Of a DNA stretch of 64,000 nt, positions 22,831-32,161 are shown one piece after another. The notes under the pieces were generated by a model. It was not told where the DNA came from. It was given only the letters and a program-made list of their open reading frames with translations, and ran no database searches. The DNA is from Rhodococcus rhodnii (GTDB lineage: Bacteria > Actinomycetota > Actinomycetes > Mycobacteriales > Pseudonocardiaceae), in NCBI GenBank assembly GCA_000720375.1, contig JOAA01000006.1, forward strand, positions 1-64,000, written 5' to 3'. Within the stretch, counting starts at the first letter, position 1; every line of letters begins with the position of its first letter. Made by a program: the position numbers and the translations under genes.

Positions 22831-23772
22831 GTGGAACGTGTGGGGGTTCTGGACATTGGCTGCTTCAGCGCACACCTGGTAGTCGTCGACCGAGCCGACG
22901 GAACCCCGTCACGGCCGTCTTTCGACCACAAAGTGCGACTGAGACTCGACCGCGCGATGGACACGGCGGGCCGGCTCAGCCAGGACGGGATCGACCAGAT
23001 CATCCGGGCAGTCACCGAGATCGTCCGGCACGTCCGGCACGACGTCGAGATTGTGGCGTTCGCGACCTCGTCGATCCGGGACGCCGCCAACGCCGATCGC
23101 GTCCTGCGGCAGATCACTCGACGGACTGGCGTCAATCTTCTGACGTTCTCCGGTGAACGCGAGGCGCAACTGTCGTACGTCGCGGCTCGCCACTGGTTCG
23201 GTCATGCCGCGGGTCCGCTCACCGTGCTCGATGTCGGTGGCGGCACAGCTGAAGTGGCCGCGGGCCGGGGTACTCAACCCCATATCGCGGTCTCGCTTCC
23301 CTTGGGAGCCCGAACACTTACGCAGACGTGCATCGCGGACGGCATGCCCCTCAAGGAAGTCCGCGCCACCACAGCCGAGTGCGTGCGCGATGCGTTGCAG
23401 GACACCGACCTCAGCGGCATGGCGGTCGGATGTTCCAAGGTGATGCAGCAGCTGGCACGCTTGGCCGGAGCCCGCCCGCAGCGCGAAGGGCAGTTCGTCG
23501 CCCGTCATCTGCGCCTGTCCGACCTGCGCAAATGGATTCCCCGGCTGGGTGATCTCACTGCGGCACAACGGGCCGAGCTGCCGGGTATCTCCCGCCACCG
23601 CGCCCGTCAGTCGCTCGCCGGAGCCGTCGTGGTCGAGGCTTTGCTGACCGCCACCGGGCACGAGTCAGTGCGGATCTGCCCGTGGGCGACTCAGGAAGGC
23701 CTGTTGCTCGAACTGCTCGAGCACCCTGACGGCCCCGCTTCAGTCAGCGACAACAGGCGGTTCGCTTCCTGA
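22831..23772 (+). CDS. Ppx/GppA-family exopolyphosphatase-like protein
   Basis: 313 residues of the actin-like ASKHA fold. The phosphate-1 loop is GVLDIGCFSAHLVVVD (5-20), the phosphate-2 loop is LDVGGGTAEVA, and an ATSSIRDAAN segment holds the catalytic-Glu region of the family. Members hydrolyse polyphosphate or pppGpp. At about 310 residues it is the short single-module type. The DIG is followed by CFS rather than the common SNT/SNS, so catalytic strength is uncertain. GTG 22831 is preceded by a GGGGG ribosome site. It has its own stress-type promoter. Confidence 0.85.
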   Translation: MERVGVLDIGCFSAHLVVVDRADGTPSRPSFDHKVRLRLDRAMDTAGRLSQDGIDQIIRAVTEIVRHVRHDVEIVAFATSSIRDAANADRVLRQITRRTGVNLLTFSGEREAQLSYVAARHWFGHAAGPLTVLDVGGGTAEVAAGRGTQPHIAVSLPLGARTLTQTCIADGMPLKEVRATTAECVRDALQDTDLSGMAVGCSKVMQQLARLAGARPQREGQFVARHLRLSDLRKWIPRLGDLTAAQRAELPGISRHRARQSLAGAVVVEALLTATGHESVRICPWATQEGLLLELLEHPDGPASVSDNRRFAS

Positions 23773-23782
23773 CCGCGGCCAG

Positions 23783-23806
23783 GTTTACCGGGCCTGACGC
23801 CGGGAA
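23783..23806 (+). promoter_or_regulatory. SigB/SigF-like promoter of the alcohol dehydrogenase
   Basis: GTTT (23783-23786), 15-nt spacer, GGGAA (23802-23806); one mismatch in the -10. The start codon is 39 nt downstream with a GAAAGG ribosome site. Confidence 0.5.
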
Positions 23807-23845
23807 GGCTCACCACGGAGACTTCCTCGCTGCGAAAGGCGTGAC

Positions 23846-25030
23846 ATGAAAGCAGTGACCTGGCACGGCAGACGCGATGTACGAGTGGACACGGTGCCCG
23901 ATCCGGTGATCAAGGAATCCACGGACGTGATCGTGCGGATCACGTCAAGTGGCATCTGCGGATCGGATCTTCACCTGTACGAGGTGATGGGCCCGTTCAT
24001 GGGTGAAGGCGACATCCTCGGGCACGAACCGATGGGTGTGGTCGAGGAGGTCGGCGCGGAGGTCACCGAGCTCAAGACCGGCGACCGGGTTGTGGTGCCC
24101 TTCAACATCTCCTGCGGCACCTGCTTCATGTGTGACCAAGGGCTGCAGTCCCAATGCGAGACGACCCAGGTCCGCGAGCACGGAATGGGAGCCGCACTGT
24201 TCGGCTACACCAAGCTCTACGGACAGGTTCCCGGTGGGCAGGCCGAGTACTTGCGGGTGCCGTTCGGCAACACGTTGCCGATCAAGGTCCCGGACGGACC
24301 ACCGGATGACCGGTTCGTGTACCTGTCCGACGTGCTGCCCACGGCATGGCAGGCCGTCCACTACGCCGACGTCCCCCAGGATGGCAGCTTGGTCGTCCTC
24401 GGCCTCGGTCCGATAGGCGACATGGCCACGCGCATCGCCCGGCACAAGGGTGTACGCCAAGTGATCGGCGTCGACCTCGTACCAGAACGGTTGGAGCGAG
24501 CGAGGAACCACGGCGTCGAGACGCTCGATCTGTTGCAGCACCACGGAGATCTGGCGGACACGATTCGCGGGATGACCAACGGCCGCGGGCCCGACTCGGT
24601 GATCGACGCGGTGGGCATGGAGGCGCACGGCTCCCCCGTCGCCAAGATCGCCCATCAGGTCACCGGCCTGCTCCCGGACGCCGTCGCGGCCAGGTTCATG
24701 CAGAAGGCCGGTGTGGACCGGCTGAGCGCCTTGCACATGGCGATCGACATCGTCCGGCGCGGCGGCACCGTGTCGCTGTCCGGTGTGTACGGCGGGATGG
24801 CCGACCCGATGCCGATGCTGACCATCTTCGACAAGCAGATCCAGCTGCGGATGGGACAGGCCAACGTCAGGCGCTGGGTTGACCAGATCCTGCCACTGCT
24901 CACCGACGACGACCCGCTCGGTGTGGACAGCTTCGCCACCCACCACCTGCCGCTCGCCGACGCCCCGCGCGCCTACGAGACCTTCCAGAAGAAACAAGCG
25001 GGCATGGTGAAGGTCCTGTTGCGGCCGTAG
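23846..25030 (+). CDS. Zinc-dependent alcohol dehydrogenase (formaldehyde-dehydrogenase-like)
   Basis: 394 residues of the MDR/GroES-like family. The catalytic zinc ligands are in GICGSDLH (Cys38, His43) and GHEPMG (His60, Glu61). The structural zinc Cys set C-x2-C-x2-C-x7-C lies in SCGTCFMCDQGLQSQC, and the NAD loop is LGLGPIGDMA. The insertion before the C-terminus (ITHQVTG-like HQVTGLLPD ... HMAIDIVRRGG) is typical of glutathione-independent formaldehyde dehydrogenase relatives that act on aldehydes or secondary alcohols. It lies between the Ppx gene and a kinase, under a near-consensus stress promoter. Confidence 0.92.
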   Translation: MKAVTWHGRRDVRVDTVPDPVIKESTDVIVRITSSGICGSDLHLYEVMGPFMGEGDILGHEPMGVVEEVGAEVTELKTGDRVVVPFNISCGTCFMCDQGLQSQCETTQVREHGMGAALFGYTKLYGQVPGGQAEYLRVPFGNTLPIKVPDGPPDDRFVYLSDVLPTAWQAVHYADVPQDGSLVVLGLGPIGDMATRIARHKGVRQVIGVDLVPERLERARNHGVETLDLLQHHGDLADTIRGMTNGRGPDSVIDAVGMEAHGSPVAKIAHQVTGLLPDAVAARFMQKAGVDRLSALHMAIDIVRRGGTVSLSGVYGGMADPMPMLTIFDKQIQLRMGQANVRRWVDQILPLLTDDDPLGVDSFATHHLPLADAPRAYETFQKKQAGMVKVLLRP

Positions 25031-25048
25031 GTCTGCGCCGGTCATCGC

Positions 25049-25054
25049 TATGAT
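25049..25054 (+). promoter_or_regulatory. Extended -10 box of the kinase gene
   Basis: TATGAT ends 6 nt before GTG 25061. No ribosome site is visible, so a leaderless transcript is likely. No convincing -35 is seen. Confidence 0.35.
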
Positions 25055-25060
25055 GCGCAC

Positions 25061-26407
25061 GTGGGGTGGCAGTTCGGCCCGTACCGGGTGGAAGAGTTGA
25101 TCGCACGCGGGGGTATGGGCGAGGTCCACCGCGCGTACGACGTCCAGCACGACCGTTACGTCGCGCTGAAGTTGCTCACCGACCGCAGCGCGGACGACGA
25201 GGAGTTCCGCAAGCGGTTCAAGCGTGAGGCCCACGCGGCTGCCCGGCTACGTGAGCCGCACGTGATCCCGATCCACGCCTACGGCGAGATAGATGGCCGG
25301 TTGTATCTCGACATGCGCCTGGTGGAGGGCAGGAACCTCAGCCGGGCGCTTGCCGACGACGGGCCGATGCACCCGGCCGCGGCCGTCGCCGTCATCGGGC
25401 AGGTCGCGGCCGCGCTCGACGCCGCGCATGCCGAAGGCCTGATCCACCGGGACGTCAAACCGTCGAACGTCATCCTGCAGGGAGACTTCGCCTATCTGGT
25501 GGACTTCGGCATCGCGCGGCCGTTGACGGCGAACACCGACATCACCGGCAGCGGTGAGGCGCTGGGCACCGTCGGCTACATGGCGCCGGAACGGTTCGGG
25601 TCCGGCCCGGTCGACCACCGGGTGGACGTCTACGCACTGGCGTGCATGCTGTTCCAGTGCCTGACCGGCGCCAAGCCGTTCACCGCGGAGAACCCGCTCG
25701 CGGTGATCTTCGCCCACGCCAATGAGGACCCGCCGAAGCCGAGCGAACGCCGCGGCGGCGTGCCAACTGGCCTTGATCGAGTCGTCGCGAAGGGCATGGC
25801 CAAGGACCCGGCGGAGCGGTACGCCAGCGCGGGCGAACTGGCATCGGCGGCCCGCAAGGCGATGCACAGCGAGACGACCAAACGCCTGCCCGCGGTACCG
25901 GTGGTGCCGGTGGTGCCGCCCGCCAAGCGCCGTCGTCCACAGTGGAAGATCGCCGCCGCGGCGGTTCTGCTGGTGGGCATCGCGGCGGCAGCCGTCTGGT
26001 TGTGGCCCAAAGCTTCCACCACCGGAAACCCACAAGCCACGTCCCCGGCCCCGACCACGACGACATCCGTCCCTTCCGGACCCGGCGGGCTGGCCGCCCC
26101 GGACAACCCGCCTTGCGACGGCACGCACATCCTGATCGTCGGCTCAGCCGTGACCGCGGCGAACTACGCGTCCGATCTGCGGCAGTTCCTGGCCGACAAT
26201 CCTGGAGCCAAGTACCTGCACGCCCCTTCGGCCGGCTGCGGCTCGCTGCGCACACATCTTGACGGCAACGAGATCTACGCCGTCTACTATGGCCCGTTCA
26301 CCGACAAGGAATCGGCTTGTGCCAAGCGAACCGAGGTGGGTGGCGGCTCGTTCGTACGGCGCCTGGACAACACCTCGTCGCCCGACCGAGCCGTCAGCTG
26401 CCGCTGA
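25061..26407 (+). CDS. Membrane Ser/Thr protein kinase (PknB type) with extracellular domain
   Basis: 448 residues. The kinase domain is about residues 7-265: glycine loop ARGGMGEV (15-22), Lys37 in [14 protein letters not shown] (129-136), DFG (148-150), and TVGYMAPE activation segment end. A Pro/basic juxtamembrane stretch is followed by one transmembrane helix at about 295-315, a Thr/Pro linker and a ~90-residue extracellular domain with four Cys ([12 protein letters not shown] ... SVSCR-like end) that resembles SPOR-like small folds. It probably senses an envelope signal. Its targets are not encoded recognisably nearby. Confidence 0.93.
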   Translation: MGWQFGPYRVEELIARGGMGEVHRAYDVQHDRYVALKLLTDRSADDEEFRKRFKREAHAAARLREPHVIPIHAYGEIDGRLYLDMRLVEGRNLSRALADDGPMHPAAAVAVIGQVAAALDAAHAEGLIHRDVKPSNVILQGDFAYLVDFGIARPLTANTDITGSGEALGTVGYMAPERFGSGPVDHRVDVYALACMLFQCLTGAKPFTAENPLAVIFAHANEDPPKPSERRGGVPTGLDRVVAKGMAKDPAERYASAGELASAARKAMHSETTKRLPAVPVVPVVPPAKRRRPQWKIAAAAVLLVGIAAAAVWLWPKASTTGNPQATSPAPTTTTSVPSGPGGLAAPDNPPCDGTHILIVGSAVTAANYASDLRQFLADNPGAKYLHAPSAGCGSLRTHLDGNEIYAVYYGPFTDKESACAKRTEVGGGSFVRRLDNTSSPDRAVSCR

Positions 26408-26418
26408 GCCCTTCGGGT

Positions 26419-26434
26419 GCACCGACTCCGGTGC
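26419..26434 (+). terminator. Possible terminator after the kinase gene
   Basis: GCACCG (26419-26424) and CGGTGC (26429-26434) form a 6-bp stem with a 4-nt loop 12 bp after the kinase stop; no T-tract. Confidence 0.4.
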
Positions 26435-26456
26435 CTCCTCGCCGGGAAGATCCTCG

Positions 26457-26480
26457 GTTTTCTGCGATGACGCCCGGGTA
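26457..26480 (+). promoter_or_regulatory. SigB/SigF-like promoter of the HhH glycosylase
   Basis: GTTT (26457-26460), 15-nt spacer, GGGTA (26476-26480). ATG 26491 lies 10 nt after GGGTA, so the mRNA should begin at or next to the start codon. This decides the start in favour of 26491 over the in-frame ATG 26467, which lies inside the promoter. Confidence 0.7.
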
Positions 26481-26490
26481 CTCGGCCGGT

Positions 26491-27132
26491 ATGACCGACC
26501 AGAAGCAGATCGCCCGGCGGCTGCTCGACGTGGCCGGCGACACCTATGCCAGCCAGGCCGGCATCCGCCTTGCCGACAAACCGTCCCCGCTGTACCAGTT
26601 GCTCGTGCTCAGCGTGCTGCTGTCGACCCGGATCAAGGCGGACATCGCGGTGGCCGCGGGCCGTGAGCTGTTCAAGGCGACGATGAAGACCCCGCGCAAG
26701 ATGCTCGACGCGACCTGGCAGCAGCGCGTCGACGCCCTGGGCAAGGGCCATTACGTCCGTTATGACGAGAGCACAGCGACGGCTCTCGGCGAGGGCGCGG
26801 AATTGCTGCTCGACAAGTACAACGGCGACCTACGCAAGCTCCGCGAAGCGGCCGATGGTGACGTGGGCAAGCTTCGCGAGCTCCTGCAAGAGGTGCCACG
26901 GCTAGGCCCGGTCGGCGCGGACATCTTCTGCCGTGAGGCACAAGAGGTCTGGCCCGAGCTTCGGCCGTATCTGGACCGCAAGGCGCTCGACGGCGCGGAC
27001 AAGGTCGGCCTGCCTGCCGACGTTCGCCAACTGGCTCGGCTGGCCGGTGACAATGTCGCCAGACTGGCCGCGGGGTTGGTTAGAGTCAGCCTGGACAAAG
27101 GCCTCGCCAAGGAGGTCCATCCAGCCGCGTGA
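26491..27132 (+). CDS. HhH-GPD DNA glycosylase/endonuclease III-like protein
   Basis: 213 residues related to endonuclease III: SPLYQLLVLSVLLSTRIKAD aligns with the LLSAQ helix and EVPRLGPVGADIFCRE with the helix-hairpin-helix. The lysine in the usual GxGRKTA motif is replaced (GPVGADI) and there is no C-terminal four-Cys Fe-S cluster, so bifunctional lyase activity is doubtful; it may be a monofunctional glycosylase or a specialised member. The start at 26491 is supported by the leaderless promoter immediately upstream. DNA repair fits the stress-promoter context. Confidence 0.82.
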   Translation: MTDQKQIARRLLDVAGDTYASQAGIRLADKPSPLYQLLVLSVLLSTRIKADIAVAAGRELFKATMKTPRKMLDATWQQRVDALGKGHYVRYDESTATALGEGAELLLDKYNGDLRKLREAADGDVGKLRELLQEVPRLGPVGADIFCREAQEVWPELRPYLDRKALDGADKVGLPADVRQLARLAGDNVARLAAGLVRVSLDKGLAKEVHPAA

Positions 27133-27213
27133 GGTCGGGTCCTCATGGCGGTACTCCTCGCCTTGGTTGCCCAGCACCATGATCCAGGGTGAACCGTGGC
27201 CGAGGGGGTCTGA

Positions 27214-28350
27214 ATGGGTGATCTGTTCACCCTGTGGCGAGGTCGTGTCGATGCCAACAGCAAGCGCGCAGTCGACGTCTACACGCAGGAACTGCCCGAT
27301 TTCCGCAAGCTCGCGTCCAGCACCCGGGCGCGGTCGGCGATCCTGGACTTCGCGGTGTTCCTGCGCAAACGGACCGTCTCGCTGGTCACCGAGAACAAAC
27401 CGTTCACCGCGGAGGACCTGGCATTCATCGAGGTCATCGGCCGTGAGCGGGCCAGAAGAGGCCTGTCGCTGGCCTCCCAGCGCCATGTCCTGCTGCTGCA
27501 CACATCTCTCACCCTGAAAGAGGTGCATGAGGCGGCCAACCCGCACGACCTCGAAGACGTCATGCACACGCTGGCCTGGCTGCCACCGCTGGGTCTGGCC
27601 GCGCAAACCGCGTACACCACGGGGTTCCTTGCCGGGCAAGAGGCCGTCCTGCCGGTTGCCGAGCGCGTCCAGCAGCTCGCGGAGATGCTGCTCACCGACG
27701 ATCCGATCGCCGCCGACATGGCCGCCAGCCTGGCCATGGACATGCCCGAGAGCTGGGTTGTCACGGTGGTGCGGATTCCCGCGGCGCACCTGGAACGCGC
27801 CGACATTCTCCAGGATTTGCTGCGGTGTCACTGGATACCGGTCCGCTGGGCGGAGCCTGGCGAGTTCGTCGCGCTGACGCCGGACAATCCGCAGGACGTG
27901 ATCCAGGACTTCTGGGACCGTACGGGACTTGCCTGCGCGGTCGGTGCCGCACATGGCCGCACGGGCGGACTGGCCGAGGCGTTGACCCGGGCACGGCAGG
28001 TCAGCCGGGCCGCGCCGATCCGTTCTGTGCCAAGCACTGTGTACTACCTGACCGATCTGTTCGCCGAGGTCGGCGCCGCGCGCGTGCCACCGGTGGATCG
28101 GTGGCTCGGCGAGCTGGCGAACCGGCTCGCCGCTGGTCCAGACCTGGTGGCGACACTGGACGCCTTCTACCGCAACAACATGGCCAGGACACAGACGGCC
28201 GCGGTGCTGAACATCCACCCTCGGACACTGGAGTACCGGCTGCGGCGCGTGCACGACCTGACCGGGCTGGATCCGGTTTCCGTGCGCGGCGTGCGAATCC
28301 TGAGCACGACGGTGCACCGTGTCCTCGCTGGAAGTGGCGAAACGGCGTGA
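27214..28350 (+). CDS. PucR-type helix-turn-helix regulator, copy A
   Basis: 378 residues. The C-terminal PucR/CdaR helix-turn-helix is at about 310-360 (ATLDAFYRNNMARTQTAAVL, NIHPRTLEYRLRRVHDLTGL). It is preceded by a divergent GGDEF-like sensor segment (VSRAAPIRSVPSTVYYLTDL) and an all-helical N-terminal domain. A GGGGG ribosome site precedes ATG 27214 by 6 nt. The stop overlaps the GTG of copy B (GTGA), so the two are cotranscribed and may form a heterodimer. No nearby metabolic operon reveals the signal. Confidence 0.88.
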   Translation: MGDLFTLWRGRVDANSKRAVDVYTQELPDFRKLASSTRARSAILDFAVFLRKRTVSLVTENKPFTAEDLAFIEVIGRERARRGLSLASQRHVLLLHTSLTLKEVHEAANPHDLEDVMHTLAWLPPLGLAAQTAYTTGFLAGQEAVLPVAERVQQLAEMLLTDDPIAADMAASLAMDMPESWVVTVVRIPAAHLERADILQDLLRCHWIPVRWAEPGEFVALTPDNPQDVIQDFWDRTGLACAVGAAHGRTGGLAEALTRARQVSRAAPIRSVPSTVYYLTDLFAEVGAARVPPVDRWLGELANRLAAGPDLVATLDAFYRNNMARTQTAAVLNIHPRTLEYRLRRVHDLTGLDPVSVRGVRILSTTVHRVLAGSGETA

Positions 28351-29474
28351 GCGATCTGCTCGGACTGCTGCGGAAACGGATTTCCGCCAACGCCAAACGT
28401 GTGGTCGAGGTCTGCGCGAACGATCTGCCCGAGTATGCCGCCGCGGCCGGCGATCCCCGTGAATACGCGGACATGCTTGACTTCGCGGTGTTCATCCGGG
28501 GCCGCACCATCGATCTGGTCGCGGGCAACGAACCGCTGACCGACGGCGATCTCGCGGTCGTGGCGGCCACCGGGGAACGCCGTGGTGAAACCGGCATGTC
28601 CAGGACGGTTCTGCGTCGCGTGCTCACGCTGCACGCCAGCGCCACTCTCAACGAGATCCAGGAAGCGTCCGGCCCGCATGACCTTCCCGTGACCATGCAG
28701 ATGCTCGGCTGGCTGGGGCCGCAGGGGGCAGCCGCCCAGCAGGCGTACACGCTGGGATTCCTGCAGGGGCAGCAGCACTTTCTGCCGCTCATCGGCCAAG
28801 TACGGCAGTTCACCGAGATGCTGCTGGCGGACGAGCCTGCTGCTTTGGCCAATGCCCGCACCCTCGGCGTCACCGTGCCGGATACGTACCAGGTCGTCGT
28901 CGCCAGAGCTCCAGGTGTGGACCCGGAAACCACATCTGAGGTCGTACACACGGTCTGGCATCGGTACGGCATTCCGGCGACCTGGTACGGAGACGAATTC
29001 GTCGCGCTCGTCCCAGCCGGGCACCCTGCCAAGCTGATCAGCGACTTCGCTGAGATCATCGGGCAGCCGTTCTCCGTGGGCGCGGCCACGGGACCGGCCG
29101 CCGCACTCGCCGAGGCGTTCGCGCTGGCGAGGCGAGTCAGCCGGGTCACGCGCGCCGAGTCCCAGCCGGATCACCTGTACACCGCGGCCGACGTGTTCAT
29201 GGAACTCGGTGCCGCCGAGCTGCCGGAGATCGACCGATGGCTGCACGATCTGGCGCAGCGGCTGACCGGTGGCCCCGACCTTGTGTCCACTCTGGACGCG
29301 TACTACCGGCACGACCTGAACCGGTCACGAGCCGCCGCCGCGCTCTGCATCCATCCGCGGAGCCTGGATTACCGGCTGCAACGGGTGCACGAGCTGACCG
29401 GCATCGCCCCGGCCAGCACGCATGGGATCCGGATCCTGAGCACTGTCGTGTCGCGCGTACGTGCCCATGGATAA
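28347..29474 (+). CDS. PucR-type helix-turn-helix regulator, copy B
   Basis: 375 residues, a paralogue of the preceding gene along its whole length (about 40 percent by eye): LLRKRISANAKRVVEVCAND at the start, DFAVFIRGRTIDLV, and the C-terminal STLDAYYRHDLNRSRAAAAL, CIHPRSLDYRLQRVHELTGI helix-turn-helix. The start is GTG 28347 inside the upstream stop. The pair arose by tandem duplication. A strong hairpin lies 1 bp after its stop. Confidence 0.88.
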   Translation: MSDLLGLLRKRISANAKRVVEVCANDLPEYAAAAGDPREYADMLDFAVFIRGRTIDLVAGNEPLTDGDLAVVAATGERRGETGMSRTVLRRVLTLHASATLNEIQEASGPHDLPVTMQMLGWLGPQGAAAQQAYTLGFLQGQQHFLPLIGQVRQFTEMLLADEPAALANARTLGVTVPDTYQVVVARAPGVDPETTSEVVHTVWHRYGIPATWYGDEFVALVPAGHPAKLISDFAEIIGQPFSVGAATGPAAALAEAFALARRVSRVTRAESQPDHLYTAADVFMELGAAELPEIDRWLHDLAQRLTGGPDLVSTLDAYYRHDLNRSRAAAALCIHPRSLDYRLQRVHELTGIAPASTHGIRILSTVVSRVRAHG

Positions 29475-29507
29475 GGCCCTTCACCGGTGGGGGACCAGTG
29501 AAGGGCC
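29475..29507. terminator. Bidirectional terminator between the PucR pair and a secreted-protein gene
   Basis: GGCCCTTCAC (29475-29484) and GTGAAGGGCC (29498-29507) form a perfect 10-bp stem with a 13-nt loop between convergent genes. No T-run, as is common in actinomycetes. Confidence 0.75.
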
Positions 29508-29518
29508 GGTGTGCCGAA

Positions 29519-29872
29519 TCAGAGCTTCACGAGGCGGTACTCGTAAGGCGAAGATCCGGGCGAGGCCGAGCAGTTGATGCCTTGCCGGGAAGAGGTGTAC
29601 GAGTAACCGCCCGGGATCCAGCAGGCCCACTGCCCGGTCAGATTGACGTTCACGGCGTCGAGCAGGAAGTACTCGTAGCGCGACGCGCAGCTGGGCTGGG
29701 AGCGCACGCCCGACCAGGTGTAGCCGCCCGGCACCATGCACGACCAGGTGCGGTGCAGGCTGGCGACGCCCACGTCCGCCGGTTGGGCGGATGCGGCCGA
29801 AGCTCCGACCACGATCGACGCCGCGGCCACCACGGTCGCGCCTGCCAATGCGCTGAGAACAGTTCTCTTCAC
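29519..29872 (-). CDS. Small secreted protein with two internal repeats
   Basis: 117 residues from GTG 29872, which has AAGGAGA 4 nt upstream; a longer ATG start at 29905 would run into the upstream gene. A signal peptide (VKRTVLSALAGATVV ... SAASA) is followed by two ~30-residue repeats, WSCMVPGGY ... C ... YEY (43-69) and WACWIPGGY ... C ... YEY (82-112), each with one Cys pair. Function unknown. It is 22 bp downstream of the hemopexin-like gene on the same strand, so the two secreted proteins are probably made together. Confidence 0.75.
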   Translation of the reverse strand: MKRTVLSALAGATVVAAASIVVGASAASAQPADVGVASLHRTWSCMVPGGYTWSGVRSQPSCASRYEYFLLDAVNVNLTGQWACWIPGGYSYTSSRQGINCSASPGSSPYEYRLVKL

Positions 29873-29894
29873 GATTCTCCTTGTCAGGGTTCGG

Positions 29895-30617
29895 TTACGC
29901 GCCAAGCCATGCGCTCAGGAACGGCCACTTGTGCCGGATGTCCACCAGCTCCTCGATGCCGCGGCTGTCGCTGAAGATCAGCCGTTCGGCGCCCTTGTAG
30001 AAACTGATCTTGTAACGCCCCTGCTCCACTTCCACCGCGGCGTCATCGAGGTAGGACATGAACTGCTGCGGCAACCACGGCCATCGGTTGCGGATCAGTC
30101 CGGGACCGGCGATGAGCCGCCCGTCGGTGAAGAACGCGTAGTTCTCACCCGCGGTCGCCAAGTGGATCCACGACTGGCCTTCCATGTGCGCGGTGACCGC
30201 GTCGAACCCGTTGTACAACTCAGCGCCGAGGAACGGCCATTTGCCGGGGTAGAACTGCGGGCCCTCGACGATGCCCGTATCGAAGAAGATGAGCCGGTCG
30301 GTGCCCTGCGTGAACATGTACTTCCACCGGTTGTTCTCCCGCACGACGGATGCCGCGTCGACGTCGGCGGTGAAATGGGCGGGCAGGAACGGCCACTTGT
30401 GCCGGATGTAGGCCGGGCCTTCGAAGATGCCGGAGTCACTGAAGATGACGTACTGGTCGCCGCGTAGCGCCAGATGCTTCCACGACCCGTTGGGCTCGAC
30501 GGCGGTGGCCACCGCGTCGAACCCGCGGAAGGCCGACCTGGCCTCAGCGGCCGGCGTTACGAGACCGAACACGGCCGCGACCGCGAGCATTGCGCCTAGC
30601 AGGCGTAACTTCCTCAC
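29895..30617 (-). CDS. Secreted hemopexin-repeat protein
   Basis: 240 residues with a signal peptide (MRKLRLLGAMLAVAAVFGLV TPAAEA). The mature part is four hemopexin-like blades starting FDAV (33), VDAA (86), FDAV (138) and LDDA (190), each closing with a KWPFLP-like or RWPWLP motif. Four blades make one complete hemopexin propeller. Bacterial versions are uncommon and are usually suspected of binding ions, heme or host/competitor surfaces. GTG 30617 has AGGAGA 8 nt upstream. The 122 bp upstream contain no further gene. Confidence 0.82.
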   Translation of the reverse strand: MRKLRLLGAMLAVAAVFGLVTPAAEARSAFRGFDAVATAVEPNGSWKHLALRGDQYVIFSDSGIFEGPAYIRHKWPFLPAHFTADVDAASVVRENNRWKYMFTQGTDRLIFFDTGIVEGPQFYPGKWPFLGAELYNGFDAVTAHMEGQSWIHLATAGENYAFFTDGRLIAGPGLIRNRWPWLPQQFMSYLDDAAVEVEQGRYKISFYKGAERLIFSDSRGIEELVDIRHKWPFLSAWLGA

Positions 30618-30739
30618 CTGATGTTCTCCTTATCGGGGACAACTGGCGGCACCGAGCGTGCCAACGCGGCAGGTGAGGAGTCTTCGTCAATCCGCGCAAA
30701 ACCCCGGCGGCCCTTTGTAAGGACCCGCAAAGCCCAGCA

Positions 30740-32161
30740 TCAGCCGTCGACGAGCAGGCCACGCAACGGGCCTTGGAGGCGGTCAACCCGACGGGACACC
30801 CCCGGCAACAGCGTAAGACGGTGTTTTTCACGGCCTTCGGCGTAAGGCCGCCACAACCGGTCGATCACATCCGCCGGGTGACCGTCTATTTCAGACACTG
30901 GACACTGCAGGTGTTCGCTCCACAGGCGTAACCGGGTGTCCCTGACTGCCGTTGCGTCGTCGGTGACGAGGTTGGCCTCGGTGTCGTTGAACAGGGAGTG
31001 CTCGTTGAGGTTCGCCGATCCCACTGTCATCCACTTGTCGTCGATGATGGCGAGCTTGGCGTGGACGTAGACCGACACTTTGTTGTCACCGTCGTGCGAA
31101 GTGAGCGTGACGGCCAGCAGCCTGTGGTTGCCGTCGTCTGCTTCAAGTAATCGGCCAAGCTGGCCACGTGTGGTGTCCGCGCCGTTGCTGGGTTTGCGGG
31201 GCAACACGAGCACTACGCGGAAACGATCGTGTGGCGGTCGGCGCAGTTTGTCGATCAGCACTTCGGCGATCTCCGGCGACCACAGGAACTGGTTTTCCAG
31301 GTACACCAGATCCTGCGCCGACCGCAGCGCGCGCAGGTACGCGTCCAGTACGCTGAACTCGCCCCGCGGCGCGAAGTCGTAGGTCTTCTCCGGGATGGTT
31401 CGTACAAATTGGACGGTCGAATTCCCAGCCTGTGCGGGAATGTGCGGTTCCGGCAGTTGCTCACCGGCGATCTCCGCCCAGCGCGCACGGAAATGGTTGG
31501 CGACATCGGCGACCACCGGGCCCTCGGCACGCATCATCGCGTCGTGCCAGCCGATCGGCCGGTCCGCGGGGTGCTTGGGGCTGTCGTGGCGGTCACCTTC
31601 CAAAGCGGTGAAGTCCATTCCGCCGACAAAGGCGGTGACGTCATCGACGATCAGCAGCTTCTCGTGATGGCAGTGCAGCGTTCGTTCACGTGCGTCAAGC
31701 ACGCACTGGGCTTTGCTGTCCCGCAGGAACTCGGTGCGTGCCGCACGCGCTCGTTTGCGCGTCGGCTCGAACGCAGGCACTGGCGGCCCCGCCCACAACA
31801 ACACCCTGACCTGCACGCGTTCCGCCGCTTCGGCCAACAGGTCCCTGAGCGTCTTGGCGTCCTGTCCACGCGTGGGGAGGAAGTCCGGGGTCGAGTGCCA
31901 CCCTGCGAGGTGCACGAACGACCGAGCGCCCTTGATCGCCTCCACCATCTCCGGCAACGCCTGCTCACCATCGATGAGCACTTTGACGCGGCAACCCGCA
32001 CGGACCGGCGCATGGGGCGTGAACCAACCCGTGCCGGCATCGTCGAGCACGGCACCCCACCCGAGCTTGCGCAGCCGACGTGCGTGATGCGAACACAGCA
32101 TCCGCTCCAGCCCGTCACCGAGCCGATCGTCAATGCGGTCGAGTAACCCCATACCCGACAT
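30740..32161 (-). CDS. Phospholipase D-family protein
   Basis: 473 residues with two HKD catalytic motifs: HCHHEKLLIVDD (about 163-174) and YVHAKLAIIDDKWMTVGSAN (about 368-387). The N-terminal FVHLAGWHSTPDF strand is typical of cardiolipin-synthase/PLD transphosphatidylases. There is no signal peptide or clear transmembrane helix, so it acts in the cytoplasm or at the inner membrane surface. ATG 32152 is an alternative start. It is divergent from the catalase across 101 bp. Confidence 0.9.
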   Translation of the reverse strand: MSGMGLLDRIDDRLGDGLERMLCSHHARRLRKLGWGAVLDDAGTGWFTPHAPVRAGCRVKVLIDGEQALPEMVEAIKGARSFVHLAGWHSTPDFLPTRGQDAKTLRDLLAEAAERVQVRVLLWAGPPVPAFEPTRKRARAARTEFLRDSKAQCVLDARERTLHCHHEKLLIVDDVTAFVGGMDFTALEGDRHDSPKHPADRPIGWHDAMMRAEGPVVADVANHFRARWAEIAGEQLPEPHIPAQAGNSTVQFVRTIPEKTYDFAPRGEFSVLDAYLRALRSAQDLVYLENQFLWSPEIAEVLIDKLRRPPHDRFRVVLVLPRKPSNGADTTRGQLGRLLEADDGNHRLLAVTLTSHDGDNKVSVYVHAKLAIIDDKWMTVGSANLNEHSLFNDTEANLVTDDATAVRDTRLRLWSEHLQCPVSEIDGHPADVIDRLWRPYAEGREKHRLTLLPGVSRRVDRLQGPLRGLLVDG

